A stretch of 64,000 bases of DNA, taken from contig NZ_JANJOU010000009.1 of assembly GCF_024594815.1 (NCBI RefSeq), forward strand, positions 62,001 through 126,000, given 5' to 3'. Origin of the DNA: Roseomonas populi. Its GTDB lineage: Bacteria; Pseudomonadota; Alphaproteobacteria; Acetobacterales; Acetobacteraceae. This document shows positions 44,515-56,412 of this stretch, in pieces. The notes below the pieces were generated by a model that made no database searches, was not told the origin of the DNA, and worked only from the letters and a program-made list of their open reading frames with translations. The position numbers and the translations under genes are program-made. The stretch's first letter is position 1. Every line of letters begins with the position of its first letter.

Positions 44515-45856
44515 TCGCCCTGCCGCCTCTCATGCAGCAGCTTGCCCAGGTCGTGCATGGCCACGGCCGGCAGCAGGCGCGCGAAGCACAGGAACAGCAG
44601 CACGAAGAAGGCGATGGTGCCGCCCAGCAGCATCCAGTCCCAGATCGTGGGGATGTAGAGCCCCCAGGTGGTGGGAAGCTGCCCGTGGGTGAGCGTGTTG
44701 ACGATGATGAGGATGCGTTCCAGCCACATGCCGAGGTTCAGCACGAGGGTGACGACGACCACCACCCAGATCCGCCGCCGCATGGCGGGGAACCACAGCA
44801 CCTGCGGCGCGACCAGGTTGCAGAAGAGCTGGAGCAGGTAGGCCGGCGCATAGGGGCCGGTGAACAGGTACTCCACATGCGCCCGCTCCAGCGGGTCACC
44901 GCTGTACCAGGCGTTGAACCATTCCGTGCCATAGGCGAGCCAGAGGGCGACGGAGCCGGCGAGGACAATCTTCGCCATCGCGTCGAAGTGGCGGGGCGTG
45001 ACCACGTCCTGCAGCCCCAGCCCGCTCCGCATCAGGGCCGCCACCACCACCACCATGCCGAAGCCTGAGAACAGCGCGCCGGCGACGAAGTAGGGCGGGA
45101 AGATCGTCTCCTGCCATCCCGGCATGAGGCTGGCGGCGAAGTCCATGCCCACCACGCTGTGAACGGAGACCACCAGCGGCAAGGCCATGGCGGCCATAGT
45201 GCGGTAGAGCACGTCGTGCAGGTGCCAGTGCCGCGCCGACCCGCGCCACCCCAGCGCCAGCGCGCCGTAGACGAAGCGCCCGGACGGCTTCTGCGCCCGG
45301 TCCCGGATGGTGGCGAGATCGGGGATCAGCCCCACCCACCAGAAGAGCAGGGAGAAGATGAGGTAGGTGGAGATGGCCGCGCAATCCCAGACCAGGGCGG
45401 AGCGCCACTGCGGCCAGAGGTCCATCGTATTCGGGTAGGGCAGCAGCCAGTAGGCCCGGTAGGGCCGCCCAAGATGCAGGATGGGGAACAGCCCGGCGAT
45501 GCTGCCAGCGAAAAGGGTCATCACCTCCGCGAAGCGGTTGATCGCCGCGCGCCAGGGCTGACGCGTCAGCAGCAGCGCCGCCGAGATGAAGGTGCCGGCA
45601 TGCCCGATGCCCAGCCACCACACAAAGTTGGCGATGGCGAAGCCCCAGACCACGCTGGTGTTCACGCCCCAGATGCCCACGCCTTCGATGAAGAGCCAGG
45701 CGATGGAGACGATCATGACCAGCGTGCCCAGGCCTGCCGCCGCGAAGAAGCTCCAGTAGATCCACCCGACCTTCCGCCGCAGCAGCGGGTCCGCCACCGT
45801 CCCGACGAGGGAGCCGTAGGTCGCGTCCTCCGGCAGCAGCCCTTTCGTCGCGCCGC

Positions 45857-45860
<4 letters not shown>
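44511..45860 (-). CDS. actC: Alternative complex III subunit ActC (NrfD family)
   Basis: The 449-aa product has about ten membrane helices and the NrfD-type sequence VWWLGIGHAGTFISAALLL, INRFAEVMTLFAGSIAGLFPILHLGRP, VSVHSVVGMDFAASLMPGW and APAYLLQLFCNLVAPQVLW. ActC holds the quinol site near the periplasmic side and the proposed proton paths. GTG 45860 overlaps the actB stop (GTGA). A longer frame runs upstream into actB and is rejected. Confidence 0.95.
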
Positions 45861-48654
<2,794 letters not shown>

Positions 48655-48658
<4 letters not shown>

Positions 48659-49308
48659 CGATGACACCGCGAGCAGTCGATGAGGCCTTCGGTGCGGATC
48701 AGGTAGTCATGGATCAGCTTCTGCCCCTGCTGGCGTTGGTTCGCAGGCGCGCTCCAGTCCATGTCGTAGATCGCTTCTTTCGGCCGCAGGTTTGGCGCGG
48801 GGTCGCGGTGGCAGTCCAGGCACCAGCCCATGGTCAGCGGCGCCACTTGCCGGATCTGCTGCATGCGCTGCACCGCGCCGTGGCAGGTGGAGCAGCCCAC
48901 GCCTTTCGCCACGTGCACGCTGTGGTCGAAATAGACATAGTCCGGCAGCCGGTGCACACGCTGCCAGCGAATCGGGTCGCCCTCTGCGAGCGACCGCCGC
49001 ACGGGCGCCAGCATCGCGGCGTTGGTCCAGATCTGCGAGTGGCAGGTCATGCAGGTCTCGGTCGGCGGGATGCCCGCGAAGCGCGACTGCTCGACCGAGG
49101 TGTGGCAGTAGCGGCAATCGATCCCCAGCCCACCCGCGTGATGCTCGTGGCTGAACTGGATCGGCTGCTCCACCGTGATGTCCTGCCGCGTGACATGCGC
49201 GGTGAAGGGCAGCACGATCAGCAGGCCCAGCCCGCCCAGCAGCGCGCCGGCAGTGGCCAGCAACGCCGCGCGGGCGATGGTGTCGGCATAGGGTGGGAAG
49301 ATCTGCAC
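48655..49308 (-). CDS. actA: Alternative complex III pentaheme cytochrome ActA
   Basis: The 217-aa product has an N-terminal membrane anchor (AALLATAGALLGGLGLLIVLPF). Five heme c motifs follow: CRYCH (65-69), CMTCH (86-90), CSTCH (139-143), CLDCH (163-167) and CSRCH (212-216), the last ending one residue from the C-terminus. It passes electrons in the periplasmic part of ACIII. It is the first gene of the operon, starting at GTG 49308, and has 4-bp overlap with actB. Confidence 0.95.
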
Positions 49309-49502
49309 GCGGGGGCGCGTCAGCGGCTCAGGGGGCCGCTGGCCGCGGAGTCAGTCCAACCTCGCCCATCCCCACCATCGACTCCCCCGTTCCGACAGGG
49401 GAGACGACACTGCACCCTGGCGGCGCGTCAACGCTCCGTCGCGGCCGCTCGATGCACAGTTCCGCGACATGACAGGGAATACATCGGGCGGCTTAACCTA
49501 TC
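49309..49502 (-). promoter_or_regulatory. Leader region of the act-cta operon with a hairpin
   Basis: The 194-bp gap upstream of actA must hold the operon's promoter. The clearest structure is an inverted repeat CTCCCC (49382-49387) / GGGGAG (49398-49403), 10-nt loop, in the probable 5' leader. No clear -35/-10 pair is visible by eye. Confidence 0.35.
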
Positions 49503-50837
49503 CTATTCCACCCGCGTCCCGTCGAAGCGCACGGGCTCGCCGGAGGGCACTCCGATCACCTCATCCTCCCGCATCACGGCGCGGCCGCGAATCACGGTCA
49601 TCACCGGCCAGCCCTGGCAGCGCGCCCCGGCGAAGGGGCTCCAGCCGCAGGGGGCGACGAGCCAGTCGAGCTCGATCGTCCGGGACTTGCCCATGTCCAC
49701 CACGGTGAAGTCCGCGTCGTAGCCCGCGGCCAGGCGCCCCTTGCCGATCGCGCCGTAGACCCGCGCCGGCCCCGCCGCCATCAGGTCCGTCAGGCGAGAG
49801 AGGGAGAGCCGCCCCTCCGACACATGGTTCAGCATCAGCGGCACGATGGTCTGCACGCCCGTTAGCCCGGCGGCAGTGGCCGGCCAGGGCCGCTCCTTCG
49901 CCTCCTTGCTGTGCGGCGCGTGGTCGCTGCCCACCGTGTCCACCGTGCCGTCCGCCACCGCCGCCCAGGCGGCGTCGTAGTGGCGCTTGTCGCGGATGGG
50001 CGGATTCATCACGGCGTAGCCGCCCAGCGCGTCGTAGGCGTCCGGTGCCCACTGCGTCAGGTGGTTCAGCAGCACCTCCACCGTGCCCACGTCACGGAAG
50101 TCCTTCATGTACTCCAGCTCTTCCGCGGTGGAGACGTGCAGGATGTGCGCGGGGCGATTCGTCTTGCGCGCCAGCGCCATCAGGCGCCGCGTGCCGAGGA
50201 AGGCGCACTCCACGTCGCGCCACTCCATGTGCAGCCTATGGGGCCCGCCGGCGGCGAACATCGGCTTGCGCTGCTGCAGCCGGTACTCGTCCTCGGAGTG
50301 GTAGGCGATGCGGCGGCCGCCGTTGCGCATCACGCGCTCCAGCGTCTCGTCGTCCTCGATCATCAGGTCGCCGGTGGAGGAACCCGCAAAGACCTTGATG
50401 GCGCAGACGTTCGGCTCGCGCTCCAGCGTACCGAGCTCGCCCACATTGCTCCGCGCCCCGCCGACATACATGCCGACATCGCAGTAGGCCGTCTCGCGGA
50501 TGTGCCCGCGCTTCCAGTCCAGCTGCTCCCGGCTGGTAATGGAGGGCTGGGTGTTCGGCATGTCGAACACCGCCGTCAGCCCGCCCAGCACGGCGCCCTT
50601 GGTGCCCGTGCCCATGGTTTCCACATTCGGGTCGCCGGGGTCGCGCAGGTGAACATGCGGGTCGATCAGCCCGGGCAGCACGTGCAGCCCGGCGCAGTCG
50701 ATCACCTCCGCCGCCTCGTCCGTCCGCAGGTCGCCGATCGTGACGATCTTGCCCGCGCGCACGGCCACGTCGGCCCGCGCCTCGCCCCAGGGCAGCACCA
50801 GCGTGCCGCCGCGCAGGATCAGGTCATAGCTTGCCAT
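49503..50837 (-). CDS. pyrC: Dihydroorotase
   Basis: The 444-aa amidohydrolase shows the metal-binding DPHVHLRDPG motif (about 59-68) and C-terminal SDHAPHSKEAK. A conserved Lys in CAIKVFAGSST is the probable carbamylated ligand. These mark a class I dihydroorotase, the third step of pyrimidine synthesis, in the cytosol. Hydantoinase/allantoinase relatives are the alternative; the SDHAPHS motif favours dihydroorotase or allantoinase. ATG 50837 starts MASYDLILRGGTLV. It is divergent from the AbrB gene. Confidence 0.88.
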   Translation of the reverse strand: MASYDLILRGGTLVLPWGEARADVAVRAGKIVTIGDLRTDEAAEVIDCAGLHVLPGLIDPHVHLRDPGDPNVETMGTGTKGAVLGGLTAVFDMPNTQPSITSREQLDWKRGHIRETAYCDVGMYVGGARSNVGELGTLEREPNVCAIKVFAGSSTGDLMIEDDETLERVMRNGGRRIAYHSEDEYRLQQRKPMFAAGGPHRLHMEWRDVECAFLGTRRLMALARKTNRPAHILHVSTAEELEYMKDFRDVGTVEVLLNHLTQWAPDAYDALGGYAVMNPPIRDKRHYDAAWAAVADGTVDTVGSDHAPHSKEAKERPWPATAAGLTGVQTIVPLMLNHVSEGRLSLSRLTDLMAAGPARVYGAIGKGRLAAGYDADFTVVDMGKSRTIELDWLVAPCGWSPFAGARCQGWPVMTVIRGRAVMREDEVIGVPSGEPVRFDGTRVE

Positions 50838-50942
50838 CGCGCCGGGGCCTCCATTCAGCGAAGGGCGGTGATAGCGCAGGGCGGCACGGGGCGGGAGGCC
50901 GCCATGACGGCCCTTCCCCCAGCTGATAAGCTGCCTTCCGCA

Positions 50943-52037
50943 ATGCAGCATACGGGCACCGGCATGGAACATGGCATCGCACGGCTGCCCCGCTGGGCCC
51001 AGTGGACCCTTCTCGTCGCCCTGGCCGCCCTGCTCTCGCTCGGCTTCCGCGCGGCGGGCCTGCCCGGATCGGCCCTGATGGGGCCCATGCTGGCGGGCAT
51101 CCTCGTCAGCGTCGCCGGCGCGACCCTCCGCCTGCCCCGGCCCCTCTACATGGGGGCGCAGGGCATGGTGGGCGCGCTTATCGCCACCATCGTCACCCCG
51201 GGCATCCTGCACTCCTTCCTGGACGACTGGCCGCTGATCCTGCTGGCCGTCCTCGCCACCCTCGCCGCCAGCAGCGTGCTGGGCTGGCTGATGAGCTTCT
51301 GGCGCGTGCTGCCCGGCACCACCGCCATCTGGGGCAGCGCCCCCGGCGGCGCCTCCGCCATGGTGGTGATGGCGGAGGCCTTCGGGGCCGATGTCCGCAT
51401 GGTGGCGCTGATGCAGTACACGCGCGTGGCCTGCGTGGTGGCCAGCGCCGCCGTCATCGCCCACTGGCTGGCCGTGGCGCCCCCGCCCCCCGCCCCCTGG
51501 TTCCCCGCCATCGAGCCCCTGCCCTTCGCCAATGCCCTGGTCCTGGCGCTGGGCGGGTCCTGGCTCGGCAAGGTCCTCCGCATCCCGGCCGGGCCCATCC
51601 TCCTGCCGCTCGTCGTCGGCTCGGCGCTGCACTCCACGGGGCTGCTGGACCTGCAGCTGCCGCAATGGCTGACCGCCATCGGCTTCGGCGCCATCGGCTG
51701 CCACATCGGCCTCGGCTTCACCCGCCCCGCCCTGGCCCAGGCGGCGCGGGTCCTGCCGAAAATCCTGCTTTCCGTCGTGGTCCTGATCGCGCTCTGCGGC
51801 GCCATGTCGCTCGGGCTGGCGAAGCTGCTCGGGCTGGACCCGCTGACGGCCTATCTCGCGATGAGCCCGGGCGGCATCGACTCGGTCGCCGTGATCGGGG
51901 CCGCCAGCGGCGCCGACATGTCCTTCGTCATGGCACTGCAGACCATGCGGATGCTGGTCGTGGTGCTGGTCGGCCCGCCCCTGTCGCGCGCCCTGGCCCG
52001 CGGCCTGGACCGCCGGGACAGGGCGACCACGCCCTGA
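50943..52037 (+). CDS. AbrB family membrane transporter/regulator
   Basis: The 364-aa product has about ten membrane helices in two related halves. Each half has the AbrB-type GS.PG motif: LPGTTAIWGSAPGGASAMVVMAEAFGAD and AYLAMSPGGIDSVAVIGAASGAD. The duplicated pattern is usual for this family, which is linked to ammonia-monooxygenase-type regulator names but is really a transporter of unknown substrate. ATG 50943 is used; in-frame ATGs at 50904 and 50964 are possible. The TGA overlaps a CTG start of the next gene. Confidence 0.85.
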   Translation: MQHTGTGMEHGIARLPRWAQWTLLVALAALLSLGFRAAGLPGSALMGPMLAGILVSVAGATLRLPRPLYMGAQGMVGALIATIVTPGILHSFLDDWPLILLAVLATLAASSVLGWLMSFWRVLPGTTAIWGSAPGGASAMVVMAEAFGADVRMVALMQYTRVACVVASAAVIAHWLAVAPPPPAPWFPAIEPLPFANALVLALGGSWLGKVLRIPAGPILLPLVVGSALHSTGLLDLQLPQWLTAIGFGAIGCHIGLGFTRPALAQAARVLPKILLSVVVLIALCGAMSLGLAKLLGLDPLTAYLAMSPGGIDSVAVIGAASGADMSFVMALQTMRMLVVVLVGPPLSRALARGLDRRDRATTP

Positions 52038-52237
52038 GCGAGGGCAGCCCGGAGGGGAACCCCGCCGTCCCTTCGCCCTGCACCGGCCTGTGCCGGCTGG
52101 ACGAGGGGAAGGTCTGCCTGGGCTGCGGGCGGAGCATCGCCGAGATCGCCGCCTGGCCTTCCGCGAGCGAAACCGAGCGCCGCGCCATCCTCGCCCGCGC
52201 CGCCGGGCGCCGGTCCCGGTCGAAGGGGGCGGGCTAG
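52034..52237 (+). CDS. DUF1289 small zinc-binding-like protein with a probable CTG start
   Basis: The 67-aa product has the DUF1289 pattern: PSPCTGLCRLDEGKVCLGCGR with four cysteines, then SIAEIAAWPSASETERRAILARA. These small proteins probably bind a metal or iron-sulfur cluster; the role is unknown. No ATG, GTG or TTG lies near in frame. The only suitable start is CTG at 52034, which overlaps the upstream TGA as CTGA in the same way as the ATGA/GTGA overlaps elsewhere in this window. Confidence 0.75.
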   Translation: MSEGSPEGNPAVPSPCTGLCRLDEGKVCLGCGRSIAEIAAWPSASETERRAILARAAGRRSRSKGAG

Positions 52238-52247
52238 CCCCCCGGCC

Positions 52248-53600
52248 TCACCAGGTCAGCTCGGCCACTGTGATCCGGTTCTCCGCCATCGGCCAGGCGC
52301 GGGCCACCACCCGCTCCTCGTTGAACAGCCCCACCACCGGCGTGCCGATCCGCTCCGCCGGCAGGCGCGCGGTGGCGGTGGCGCCCGCCGCCACGCCGCG
52401 CGGCACCTCCGCGGGCTCCTTCCCGTCCAGCAGCACGGCGTCGCGCGGGATTCCGAAATAGCCGCGCGGCCGGTTGAAGCGCACCAGCGCCGCCGCCCCG
52501 CGATCCGCCTGCGCGGGCGGCGCGGCCGGGCGCAGATGCACCACGTCGGAGGAGCGCGGGAAGGGATTGCGGTAGGAATGCGTGATCGGGTGGTCCGGCG
52601 CGGCCACCACGAATTCCAGCAGCCAGTGTGGCCCGACCGTCAGCGGCCCCCAGAGCCCATCCGCCCCCGTCATCTTGGCATGGATCGGCCCGCCCATGCG
52701 CTCGCCCGTGCCGGGATGCAGCCGGTACACCTCCACCATGGCCTCCGCGACGGGCCGGTTGGTCTGCACTCCGCCCGGCGTGCCGGTAACGCGGCCGTTC
52801 AGCACCACCCGCTCCTCCGGCACCACGTCCAGCCGCTCCGGCTCCCGCCCGGCGATGAAGCGGAACATCTCGCGGAAGGCGCGGGCGGAATAGGCGGTCT
52901 CGCGGTGGTCCACCCCGGGCAGCACCACATTGGTCGCGCCCCGAAGCTCCGGGCTGGCATAGCCCACCCCCGTCGGGGTGCCGGGCCGGCCGAGATAGCG
53001 GCCATCCGGCTGGGCATAGAGATCGTTGGAATCGGAGCGAATGGTCAGGAATGCCGTGCCCGGCACCACCTGGGACTCCCCCCCGTTCAGCCGCCGAAGC
53101 AGCGCGGACCGCGCGCTGAACTCGCGATTCGCGTTCGCGTCCCAGTCCCAGATGCCGTTGTTCGGCGTGCCGCAGGTCACGGCGTGCGACACCTCGCCCC
53201 CGCCCCCGTGCAGCTGGACATGGTTGCGGATGGGATAGCCGCCGCGGGAATTCCCCACCAACGCCACCCGCGCCGCGCCGGTGCGCCCGCGCAGGGCCGC
53301 CACCTCTTCCGCCAGCTCGCTCCAGGCCTGGTCCGAGGAGGAGCGCAGGGGCTGCGGCACGGCGTCGTCGTCGCGCGCCAGGGGATCGGTGAAGTCCAGT
53401 GCGCGCAGGCGTTCCCGAGGCCATCCATTGCTCTCGAAGCGCCAGAGGGTGGTCATCCACAGCGCCGCGTGGTCGCCATTGCCGTGAACGAAGAGGATGG
53501 GGGTCAGGGCGGCCTCCTCGGTGGGCTGCGCAAAGGCGGAGCGGGCGAGCAGGGGGCCGAGGGCGAGACCGCCCAGCAGCGCGCGTCGGGCCAGGCGCAT
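52248..53600 (-). CDS. Exported alpha/beta hydrolase
   Basis: The 450-aa product has a signal peptide with twin arginine (MRLARRALLGGLALGPLLARSAFA). An alpha/beta hydrolase domain follows: ILFVHGNGDHAALWM, nucleophile motif VGNSRGGYPI, and a probable His in VDHRETAYSARAF. After about residue 270 comes an added domain of beta-rich sequence (VVLNGRVTGTPGGVQTNRPVAEAMVEVYRL). It resembles poly(hydroxyalkanoate) or lipase-type exported hydrolases. ATG 53600 begins the signal peptide; in-frame ATGs at 53702 and 53708 fall in a candidate Fur box. It converges with DUF1289. Confidence 0.85.
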   Translation of the reverse strand: MRLARRALLGGLALGPLLARSAFAQPTEEAALTPILFVHGNGDHAALWMTTLWRFESNGWPRERLRALDFTDPLARDDDAVPQPLRSSSDQAWSELAEEVAALRGRTGAARVALVGNSRGGYPIRNHVQLHGGGGEVSHAVTCGTPNNGIWDWDANANREFSARSALLRRLNGGESQVVPGTAFLTIRSDSNDLYAQPDGRYLGRPGTPTGVGYASPELRGATNVVLPGVDHRETAYSARAFREMFRFIAGREPERLDVVPEERVVLNGRVTGTPGGVQTNRPVAEAMVEVYRLHPGTGERMGGPIHAKMTGADGLWGPLTVGPHWLLEFVVAAPDHPITHSYRNPFPRSSDVVHLRPAAPPAQADRGAAALVRFNRPRGYFGIPRDAVLLDGKEPAEVPRGVAAGATATARLPAERIGTPVVGLFNEERVVARAWPMAENRITVAELTW

Positions 53601-53690
53601 CGGCGACGTTTCCTTGTCCTTCTCGAGAGGCTTCCAATCTACAGAATGGCGGCCGGGCGAGACAGCCACCCTGGGCTTGCCTTTTTCGAT

Positions 53691-53709
53691 ATTAATAGTC
53701 ATTCTCATT
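53691..53709 (-). promoter_or_regulatory. Candidate Fur box upstream of the exported hydrolase
   Basis: On the minus strand the 19-mer AATGAGAATGACTATTAAT matches the Fur 7-1-7 consensus TGATAATGATTATCA at 12 of 15 positions (TGAGAAT-G-ACTATTA). It lies 91 bp upstream of the hydrolase start in the only AT-rich stretch nearby. Iron control of this gene is inferred. Other iron regulators of alphaproteobacteria (RirA, Irr) use different motifs. Confidence 0.45.
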
Positions 53710-53719
53710 TCAGTCGAGC

Positions 53720-54047
53720 GAGACCCGGGGGCGGGGCCCCGGATGGATGGGCCGGGTACCTCCCCGCGGCGACGCCACCTGCCCCGCCGAGGGCGGGGCG
53801 CCACCGGCCCTTTCCCGCCTGACGAAGCGGGCCTGCCCCGAGAGGGGCCATTCCGATCCGCCGGCGGGGCGCATCCCCCCACCGGCGCGGCAGCGCCGCC
53901 CCCCGGCGCCACCGAGCCCGGGCCGGCCCCGCAATTCCGCGGGCCGGCCCGGAAGGCTCCCACCGAGGCTTTCCTGGCCGCTTGCACGCCCGCACGGAGT
54001 GGTTCATCCCCCGCCCCCGACCACCCGCCCGGAAGCCGCCGCCGAGA
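53720..54047. other. GC-rich intergenic stretch without a recognised gene
   Basis: This 328-bp region between divergent hydrolase and O-antigen ligase genes is very C/G-rich with Pro/Arg/Ala-type open frames on both strands. None starts well or looks like a protein. Open frames through it run into the neighbouring genes. I see no repeat or RNA gene. Confidence 0.6.
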
Positions 54048-55289
54048 ATGCCAGTCCCGAGAACCAGCATCCCGCCGGGGGCGGCCCTGCCCGCGGGGAT
54101 CCTGCTGCTGGTGGTACCCCTCGTCGCCTTCGGGCAGTTCCGGGGGATCGCCCTGGCCGCCACCATCGGCCTGCTGGCGGTGGTGGTGGGGCACGCGCGC
54201 ACCGGGCACGGGCTGCCCCGGCCGGGCCGCACCGCCCTTCTCGCGCTGCTCCCGCTCCTCTGGTGCCTCGTCTCCGCCCTCTGGGCCCAGGCGCCGGGGC
54301 ACGCCGCGGCCACGGCGCTCCTGCTGGGCGGCTTCATCCTGGTCGGCTCCGCGGCCTGCGCCGCCGTTTCCACCACCATGCCCGAGGAGGCGGAGGTCAT
54401 CCTGCGCCGCCTGGCCTGGGGCCTCGGCCTTGCCATCCTCCTTGCCCTCCTCGACCACCTGGTCGGGGGCGCGCTGCGCGCCGCGCTGCGCGGGATGCGG
54501 GACGTGCCGGGGACGCTCTCCTTCAGCCTCAAGCCCGCCGTCTCCACGATCGCGGTGCTGCTGCCGGTCGTCCCGTTCATGCGCGGCACACCCTGGCCGG
54601 CACGGGCGGCGCTGGTGCTGGGCGGCTTGCTCACCGCATTCCTCCTGCCGGCGGAATCCGCGAAGATCGCCATCGTCGCCGGGCTCCTTGCGGCCGGGGC
54701 CGCCGCCTGGCTCGGCCCCTGGGTCGCCCGCGCGATCGGGGCGGCCCTGGCCATCGGCTTCCTCGCCGCGCCGCTGATCGTGGGCGCGATGCTGCCCCGC
54801 CTGCCCTCGCTGGAGACGATGCAGCCCTCCGCCGCGCACCGCATCCTGATCTGGGACTTCGCCCTGTCCCGCATCGCGGAGCGCCCCGTCCTCGGCTGGG
54901 GCGGGGAGGCCGCCCGCACCATCCCTGGCGGCAAGGACACCTTCAGCACCGAGACGCTGGACCGCTACGGCCTCACCTCCCCCTTCTCGCGCTCCTGGTT
55001 CGGGCGGAAGGACGCGCAGCGCCTGCCGCTGCACACCCACAACGCCCCGATCCAGGTCTGGCTGGAGCTGGGCGGGGTGGGCGCGGCGCTGGCGGCGCTG
55101 CTGATGCTCGGGCTGGGCGCGGCCGCCGCCGCTTCGGGCCCGGCCGGCGCGGGCGTGCTGGCCGCCGCCGCCACGGTGGGGATGCTCAGCTACGGCATCT
55201 GGCAGGAATGGTGGATCGGGCTGCTGCTGGTGGCCGCGCTCGCACTCACCGCGCTCCGCCGATCGGCAGGGCTTACCGCCCCTGACTGA
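54048..55289 (+). CDS. O-antigen ligase family protein
   Basis: The 413-aa product has about 11-12 hydrophobic segments and a periplasmic loop with the Wzy/WaaL signature LHTHNAPIQVWLELGGVGA, preceded by VLGWGGEAARTIPGG. The His and Arg are typical of O-antigen ligase/polymerase enzymes that join undecaprenyl-linked glycans to lipid A core, or polymerise them. Start ATG 54048 (MPVPRTSIPPG). Three convergent glycosyltransferase genes follow. Confidence 0.85.
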   Translation: MPVPRTSIPPGAALPAGILLLVVPLVAFGQFRGIALAATIGLLAVVVGHARTGHGLPRPGRTALLALLPLLWCLVSALWAQAPGHAAATALLLGGFILVGSAACAAVSTTMPEEAEVILRRLAWGLGLAILLALLDHLVGGALRAALRGMRDVPGTLSFSLKPAVSTIAVLLPVVPFMRGTPWPARAALVLGGLLTAFLLPAESAKIAIVAGLLAAGAAAWLGPWVARAIGAALAIGFLAAPLIVGAMLPRLPSLETMQPSAAHRILIWDFALSRIAERPVLGWGGEAARTIPGGKDTFSTETLDRYGLTSPFSRSWFGRKDAQRLPLHTHNAPIQVWLELGGVGAALAALLMLGLGAAAAASGPAGAGVLAAAATVGMLSYGIWQEWWIGLLLVAALALTALRRSAGLTAPD

Positions 55290-55299
55290 CCTGCAGGGC

Positions 55300-56412
55300 T
55301 TACCGCCCTGCGGCGCCCAGCAGCGCCAGATAACGCGGCAGCACAGCCCCCCAGGTGAACTCCGCCCGCGCGCGCCGCGCAGCCGCCTCGCCCATGCGGC
55401 GGCACAGGGCGGCATCCTCCAGCAGACGGAGGAGGGCCGCCTCCACCGAGGCCGCGTCGGCGCCGTCGCAGACGAGGCCCGTTTCCCCGTCCACCACCGC
55501 CTCCGCCGCGCCGCCGTCCCGCCCGGCCAGGGCCGGCAGCCCGTGCCAGGCGGCCTCCAGGTACACCAGTCCGAAGCCCTCCACCGAGTTCCCCTCCCGC
55601 CGCACGGGCATGGCGAACAGATCGGCCCCGGCATAGAGGGCCGCCTTCATCCCGGCCTCCACACGGCCGAGGAAGTGCACCCGCTCCGAGACGCCCAGCT
55701 CCGCCGCCAGGGCGCGCAGCCTCGGCAAATCCCCTCCCCCGCCCGCCACCGCGTGGCGCAGGCCGGGATGGCGCGCCGCCAGGGCCGGCAGGGCGCGGAT
55801 GACCATGTCCACGCCCTTCCGCGGCTCCAGCCGGGCCAGGGAGAGGATCAGCGGCCCCTCCCCGCGCAGCGCCGCCACCGCCGCCCGGTCGGCCTGCCCT
55901 GCCTCCGGCTGCGCCCCGATCGGCGGCAGAACCACGGAAAGGGCCGGCGCCCCGGCCGGCAGGAAGGGCCGCGCCAGCCCGGCCGTGAAGGCCGAATTGG
56001 CCGCCACCACGTCCGCCTTCGCCAGCGCCCCCTCGATCCGCCCTCGTTTGCGGGCGGAGAGATCGCGCGGGAACTCCATGCCGTGCGCCAGCACGAGGGT
56101 CGGCACGCGGGGGCGCGGCAGAACCTCCAGGCTCTTCCAGCTATCGGCGATCACCGCCTCCACCGGCCGGCGGGCCAGGGCGCGGCGCGCGGCCAGGGCC
56201 TTCAACACCCGGCGCAGCGGGCGGGGCCCGCCGAAGCGGCGCAGCTCCAGCCCCGGCGGCCATCCCGGCTCCTTCAGTCCCCGGCCGCGGATATGGTCGG
56301 CCAGGACCAGCACCTCCCGCCCGCCATCGGCCAGCGCCCCGGCCATTCCGCCCATCAGCGATTCGATCCCACCGGGATCGGGCGGGAAGTTCTGGGTGAG
56401 GAGGAGGATCAA
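55300..56412 (-). CDS. Glycosyltransferase family 4
   Basis: The 370-aa product has two Rossmann domains of the GT-B fold: N-terminal LILLLTQNFPPDPGGIESLMGG (GGIE) and C-terminal LILSLARLEPRKGVDMVIRAL, ending in the EX7E-like region EGFGLVYLEAAWHGLPALA. It transfers a sugar from a nucleotide donor in envelope glycan synthesis. The start is TTG 56412, overlapping the upstream TGA as TTGA; longer upstream starts run through the GT2 gene. Confidence 0.9.
   Translation of the reverse strand: MILLLTQNFPPDPGGIESLMGGMAGALADGGREVLVLADHIRGRGLKEPGWPPGLELRRFGGPRPLRRVLKALAARRALARRPVEAVIADSWKSLEVLPRPRVPTLVLAHGMEFPRDLSARKRGRIEGALAKADVVAANSAFTAGLARPFLPAGAPALSVVLPPIGAQPEAGQADRAAVAALRGEGPLILSLARLEPRKGVDMVIRALPALAARHPGLRHAVAGGGGDLPRLRALAAELGVSERVHFLGRVEAGMKAALYAGADLFAMPVRREGNSVEGFGLVYLEAAWHGLPALAGRDGGAAEAVVDGETGLVCDGADAASVEAALLRLLEDAALCRRMGEAAARRARAEFTWGAVLPRYLALLGAAGR

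Noticed and set aside
52248-55634. A 1128-codon minus-strand frame ending in the exported hydrolase
   Set aside because: The upstream part is opposite the O-antigen ligase; the hydrolase has its own signal peptide start at 53600.
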